Shown here piece after piece: positions 6,610-9,331 of a DNA stretch of 9,331 nucleotides; the first letter of the stretch is position 1, and every line of letters starts with the position of its first letter. The notes under the pieces are model-generated. The model was not told the DNA's origin. It saw only the letters and a program-made list of their open reading frames with translations, and made no database searches. Origin of the DNA: Chloroflexota bacterium (GTDB lineage Bacteria; Chloroflexota; Dehalococcoidia; SZUA-161); contig DAOUTY010000053.1 of the NCBI GenBank assembly GCA_030668425.1, forward strand, positions 1-9,331. Reading direction: 5' to 3'. The translations under genes and the position numbers were made by a program.

Positions 6610-8505
6610 TCAGGCTGTCGCCGCTATATTGGGGGATTGATTCTTTGCGTTGCTACATTCTGATCCTGGCAACGGGGTTGCCAGGCAAATCCGGTTTTTC
6701 CCAGATCTTTTGGCATTATACATGGCCTCATCGGCCCTTTGAAGAAGCTCTTTGACATCAGAAGCGTGAGACGGGTATGATGCTACGCCGACGCTTATAC
6801 TCGCTCTCAATTCCTCGCCATCTAGCTCAGTGTGATATTGCTCTACCTGAGATCTGATCCTTTCGCCGATATCGCAGGCTTCCGAACTGTCCGTTTCGGG
6901 AGCGAGCAGCATGAACTCGTCCCCTCCCAGCCGACCGGCAACATCCGAAATACGCGTGCCGGCTTTGATGATCCTTCCCAGTTCCTTCAAGATGGCATCG
7001 CCCCCGTAATGGCCGAAGCGGTCGTTTACTGTCTTAAGCCCGTCCAAATCGATCATTATCACCGAGAAAGCGGACTCACTTCTTGAGGCACGTGCAAACT
7101 CTCGCTCTATTTGCTCCATTAGGTATAGACGGTTGTAAAGACTGGTCAAACTGTCAGTGAAAGCAATCTCCACGGTCCTCTCATATAGCTGTGCATTCTC
7201 GACTGCCACACCTATTTGATTCGCAATTGTACCCAATAGTTGAACCTCTCGATCCGGGAAATTCCGAGGCCCATAGCTGCAAACACACAATACCCCCAGA
7301 ACCTTCTCTCTCGACATTATTGGTATAGCTGAAAGAGATTGGAAACCTTCTCTCTTTAAGACTATCGGGTCGAATCTAGCGTCAGCAGTCATATTCCCCA
7401 CTATGAGTGGCTTCCCTGTCAGGGCAACTCGACCTGCGAAGCCCTTGCCAACCTTCATTCTCTTCACATCTCGGATAAATCTTTCTGAGAAGCCTTGATG
7501 AGTGTTGAGAACCAGCTCGTCAGTTTGCGCATTAACCAGGAATATCCCCCCCGCCTCTATCTCCATCAGCGCCAACACTCTTTCGAGGACGCTTTCCAGC
7601 ATCTCTGTTAGGTTCAGGGTTCGGCTCACTGTGACACCGATATTGTAGAGTGTCTCCATCTGTCTGGCTGAGTCGATGAGTTCCGCTTCAGCCATCTTCC
7701 TTTCAGTAATGTCCATGAGCGTTCCTAACACCGCCCGCCTCCCTTGGTACTTGATAGAAGTGGCCTTGTCCAGGAGCCAAACAGTCTCCCAATCCTTTCT
7801 TATGGACCTGAACTCATACGGCAGGTTACTCTGTCCCTTCAGGACTTCTATCGCTTTCGCTCTGACCATCTCTCTATCTTCCGGGTGAACATAGCCAAGA
7901 GAGTATGTCCCTATCAACTCATCGCTCGAGTAGCCACATATCTCTTCCAGAAGGCGATTGACATATTGGAAGCGCCCATCCTGCAAGAGGTATATCCCTG
8001 TTTCAGCGGTCTCTATCATGCCTCTTGACAGTTCCTCGCTCTGCCGTAGCGCCTCTTCCGCTTTCTTGCGTTCGGTGATGTCTGCTATGATTCCTATTGA
8101 GCCATTGACCTTTCCTTCCGGACCTTTGAGCACGCTCAGGGATAAGTCAACGTCGATGATCTTTTGATCCCCAGTGATTATCTTGGTCTCGAAGTGGTGC
8201 TGTATACCCTTCTGTCTCACATTCTGTGCCCTTATTCTTTTCCACTCCGCTTCTGGATATAGAGAGCTGACAGGTTTCATATATAGTTCGTCTCTGCCCA
8301 TTCTCAGAAGGACCTCGGCGAACTTGTTCCAGGTAATTATGTTCTCACCCGCGTCAGATACGGTTATGGCGACGGCTGAATTCTCGAAGATGGTTCTGTA
8401 GTTCTCCTCGGTCAACTGTAGCTGTTCTCGCGCCTTGCTGCGCGCGCTACTGTCACCAGCACTGGAACGAGGCCTATTTCGCATATCCTTACTGCCGGCT
8501 CCCAT
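6610..8505 (-). CDS. PAS-PAS-GAF-GGDEF sensor diguanylate cyclase (631 aa)
   Basis: Predicted to make cyclic di-GMP from two GTP in response to signals sensed by its N-terminal domains. Order: PAS 1 (about 30-145, ending in the ITERKKAEE linker), PAS 2 (about 155-270, ending DITERKMAEAEL), GAF (about 285-440), GGDEF (about 445-608). The cyclase domain opens with DSLTSLYNR (451-459) and has metal-binding Asp486 in the IDLDG segment, an NDRFGH loop, and the catalytic motif GGDEF at 527-531. RISD (518-521) ends five residues before it, the canonical RxxD product-inhibition site. No transmembrane segment or EAL/HD-GYP domain is present, so it should be a soluble, synthesis-only enzyme. The start at 8505 has AAGGAG four bases upstream; Met8 is a weaker alternative. 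The last 20 or so residues lie beyond the GGDEF fold. The sensed ligand is unknown. Confidence 0.93.
   Translation of the reverse strand: MGAGSKDMRNRPRSSAGDSSARSKAREQLQLTEENYRTIFENSAVAITVSDAGENIITWNKFAEVLLRMGRDELYMKPVSSLYPEAEWKRIRAQNVRQKGIQHHFETKIITGDQKIIDVDLSLSVLKGPEGKVNGSIGIIADITERKKAEEALRQSEELSRGMIETAETGIYLLQDGRFQYVNRLLEEICGYSSDELIGTYSLGYVHPEDREMVRAKAIEVLKGQSNLPYEFRSIRKDWETVWLLDKATSIKYQGRRAVLGTLMDITERKMAEAELIDSARQMETLYNIGVTVSRTLNLTEMLESVLERVLALMEIEAGGIFLVNAQTDELVLNTHQGFSERFIRDVKRMKVGKGFAGRVALTGKPLIVGNMTADARFDPIVLKREGFQSLSAIPIMSREKVLGVLCVCSYGPRNFPDREVQLLGTIANQIGVAVENAQLYERTVEIAFTDSLTSLYNRLYLMEQIEREFARASRSESAFSVIMIDLDGLKTVNDRFGHYGGDAILKELGRIIKAGTRISDVAGRLGGDEFMLLAPETDSSEACDIGERIRSQVEQYHTELDGEELRASISVGVASYPSHASDVKELLQRADEAMYNAKRSGKNRICLATPLPGSECSNAKNQSPNIAATA
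6665..6685. repeat. Perfect 9-bp-stem hairpin inside the 3' end of the cyclase gene
   Basis: CCTGGCAAC (6665-6673) and GTTGCCAGG (6677-6685) are perfect inverted copies around GGG. The hairpin lies in the coding sequence just past the GGDEF fold (about residues 607-614), where protein constraint is probably weak. No T-run follows. Confidence 0.45.
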
Positions 8506-8820
8506 GTATCTCCTTCTCGTCTCTTCGGTTCAAGAACTGATAAACACGCTACAATGACGTAAACGATGTTAGCACGTCATTCGCTTGGTACACAATGGTT
8601 CATTTGTGCGACTATAGATAGGTAAATAGTCCCCCAATTAACTTAAAGCATGGGATGTGACGTCGTTCCTGGCAACAGCAATAGTGCGACTAATCAAGCT
8701 GGCGCCGAACGGCAAGGAGGGGCAGCTTTCTGAAGGCTTTGCCTCGGTTGCTGCATACGAGTGGCTCTTAGAGCCGATTTCTGACGTCCTCGTCTGCCTG
8801 GCAGTTTACATAAGAATGGG
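8506..8820. other. Intergenic region upstream of the diguanylate cyclase gene (315 bp)
   Basis: No convincing gene on either strand. A plus-strand frame at 8657-8893 starts with GTG, has no ribosome binding site and overlaps the end of the gene at 8821. The region holds the inverted repeat at 8553-8581, a possible -10 (TATAGT on the minus strand, 8611-8616) with no good -35, and two further TGACGTC sites at 8658-8664 and 8782-8788. It also holds a short 13-bp palindrome GGCTCTTAGAGCC (8763-8775), which might mark the 3' end of the upstream gene but has no T-run. Confidence 0.5.
8553..8581. promoter_or_regulatory. Perfect 8-bp inverted repeat upstream of the cyclase gene, candidate operator
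   Basis: AATGACGT (8553-8560) and ACGTCATT (8574-8581) are exact inverted copies separated by 13 bases, about 48-76 bp before the ATG at 8505. The 29-bp span with half-site centres 21 bp apart (two helical turns) fits binding by a dimeric regulator. If TATAGT at 8611-8616 is the -10, the site would lie just downstream of transcription start, as a repressor block would. Confidence 0.4.
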
Positions 8821-9126
8821 CTATCTCACCAGAGGGGATGCCTCCAGATCAAAGGGGTTCATTCTCATAGTGAGTGAGAAGAGATACGGATAGTTGCCCT
8901 TCAAATATTTGACATAATCTATCCATTCGTGGACTAGCTGGATATACGCTCTTTTTATGTCGTTGGCGAGATGCTGATAGTCTGTATCCGGCAACTGACT
9001 GATGTCTTCTCTAAACTCCAATTCATCCGATAGGTGGAAGACCGCCCGCAGAAGCTCTGTGAATGATTCGTGTTCCAGCAAAGTGGGGTTCTCCAGAATA
9101 CGTATCAAAAAGTCCTTCTTCTCCAT
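8821..9126 (-). CDS. Downstream open frame of the interrupted gene (101 aa), function unknown
   Basis: This is the longest ATG-initiated frame left after the TAA at 9214-9216. It runs from MEKKDFLIRILEN to a C-terminus ending DLEASPLVR. It is rich in Leu, Glu and Asp in helical patterns (NPTLLEHESFTELLRAVFHL, then HEWIDYVKYLKGNYPYLFSL) and has no membrane segment or cysteine. The bases before the ATG (GCGGCTTCCTT) hold no Shine-Dalgarno, and in-frame protein-like sequence continues upstream of it, so independent translation is doubtful. It is best read as the C-terminal part of the larger gene. Confidence 0.4.
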   Translation of the reverse strand: MEKKDFLIRILENPTLLEHESFTELLRAVFHLSDELEFREDISQLPDTDYQHLANDIKRAYIQLVHEWIDYVKYLKGNYPYLFSLTMRMNPFDLEASPLVR

Positions 9127-9331
9127 AAGGAAGCCGCGCAGTTCCTCTAAATTGACCCGGTCGATGTCAATCTTGTAATCGTAGTTCTTGAGGCGTTGAC
9201 TGACCTCGAGGAATTATTGCTCGGACCAGTCGTTGGTCACCATAAGGTAGTTTCTAATCTTGTCCAGTCCGGGGTCGAAGTCGGAGAAGTTGGTCAGGAG
9301 TCTTGTTCCGACTGTGCTGAAGAAGGTCCCA
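8821..9331 (-). pseudogene. Unrecognised gene interrupted by an in-frame TAA; 5' end beyond the window
   Basis: One minus-strand frame reads 38 codons from 9330 to a TAA at 9214-9216 and then continues without any shift for 131 codons to TAG at 8821-8823. The amino-acid character is the same on both sides: before the stop LLTNFSDFDPGLDKIRNYLM then VTNDWSEQ; after it FLEVSQRLKNYDYKIDIDR, then ELRGFL leading into Met at 9126. No ATG, GTG or TTG lies between the TAA and 9126, and that Met has no ribosome binding site. The simplest reading is one protein broken by a point nonsense mutation (CAA, GAA and other codons are one base from TAA) or by a sequencing error; two genes seem less likely. The visible part is soluble, charged and largely helical. 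I do not recognise the family and assign no function. Confidence 0.6.

Noticed and set aside
8657..8893. Plus-strand 78-codon frame in the gap upstream of the cyclase gene
   Set aside because: It begins with GTG, has no ribosome binding site, and its 3' third overlaps the coding end of the gene at 8821 on the opposite strand. No recognisable motif.
1..9331. CRISPR arrays, tRNA or rRNA genes, insertion sequences
   Set aside because: I saw no regularly spaced repeats, cloverleaf-like sequence, rRNA signature or transposase-like protein on either strand.

Overview
The window reads as a stretch of bacterial chromosome at a little over half GC. Every convincing gene is on the minus strand, so transcription runs from high to low coordinates. 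Strong AGGAGG-type ribosome binding sites precede most starts. The gene content (expanded phytoene-dehydrogenase-like flavoproteins, a PAS/GAF diguanylate cyclase, a small MerR-like regulator, a GC-rich palindromic intergenic element) would fit an environmental Chloroflexota (Dehalococcoidia-like) genome. That placement is a low-confidence impression; no phylogenetic marker is present.

Layout in transcription order. (1) 8821-9331: the 3' part of an unrecognised gene that runs off the right edge and is interrupted by an in-frame TAA at 9214-9216. (2) 8506-8820: gene-free spacer with a perfect 8-bp inverted repeat (8553-8581) and further TGACGT half-sites. (3) 6610-8505: a 631-aa PAS-PAS-GAF-GGDEF diguanylate cyclase with an intact active site and an inhibitory RxxD site. 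(4) 6183-6518: a small MerR/excisionase-type DNA-binding protein. (5) 5787-6182: gene-free spacer with a 13-bp-stem GC-rich palindrome. (6) 1-5786: four FAD-dependent oxidoreductase genes of the CrtI/phytoene-dehydrogenase-like superfamily.

The four oxidoreductases are the main interest. They are two tandem copies of a two-gene module. Each module has an 'A' gene (566 or 580 aa, starting M-x-KEERYD) followed 17-20 bp later by a 'B' gene (554 aa; the second copy is cut by the window edge). By hand count the two A proteins share about 69% of their first 85 residues and about 76% of their last 58 aligned residues. The two B proteins share about 74% over 89 comparable residues. A and B resemble each other only in the FAD-binding parts. 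Conserved order and tight spacing suggest that A and B act together, perhaps as a heteromeric flavoenzyme, with the whole module duplicated long ago. No phytoene synthase or other carotenoid gene is visible, so the substrate is unknown and a carotenoid role should not be assumed.

The second module has its own 328-bp leader with a perfect TATAAT and may be transcribed separately. The cyclase and the HTH protein lie directly upstream on the same strand. They are separated from the first module by 396 bp including the palindrome, so a regulatory link is possible but not shown.
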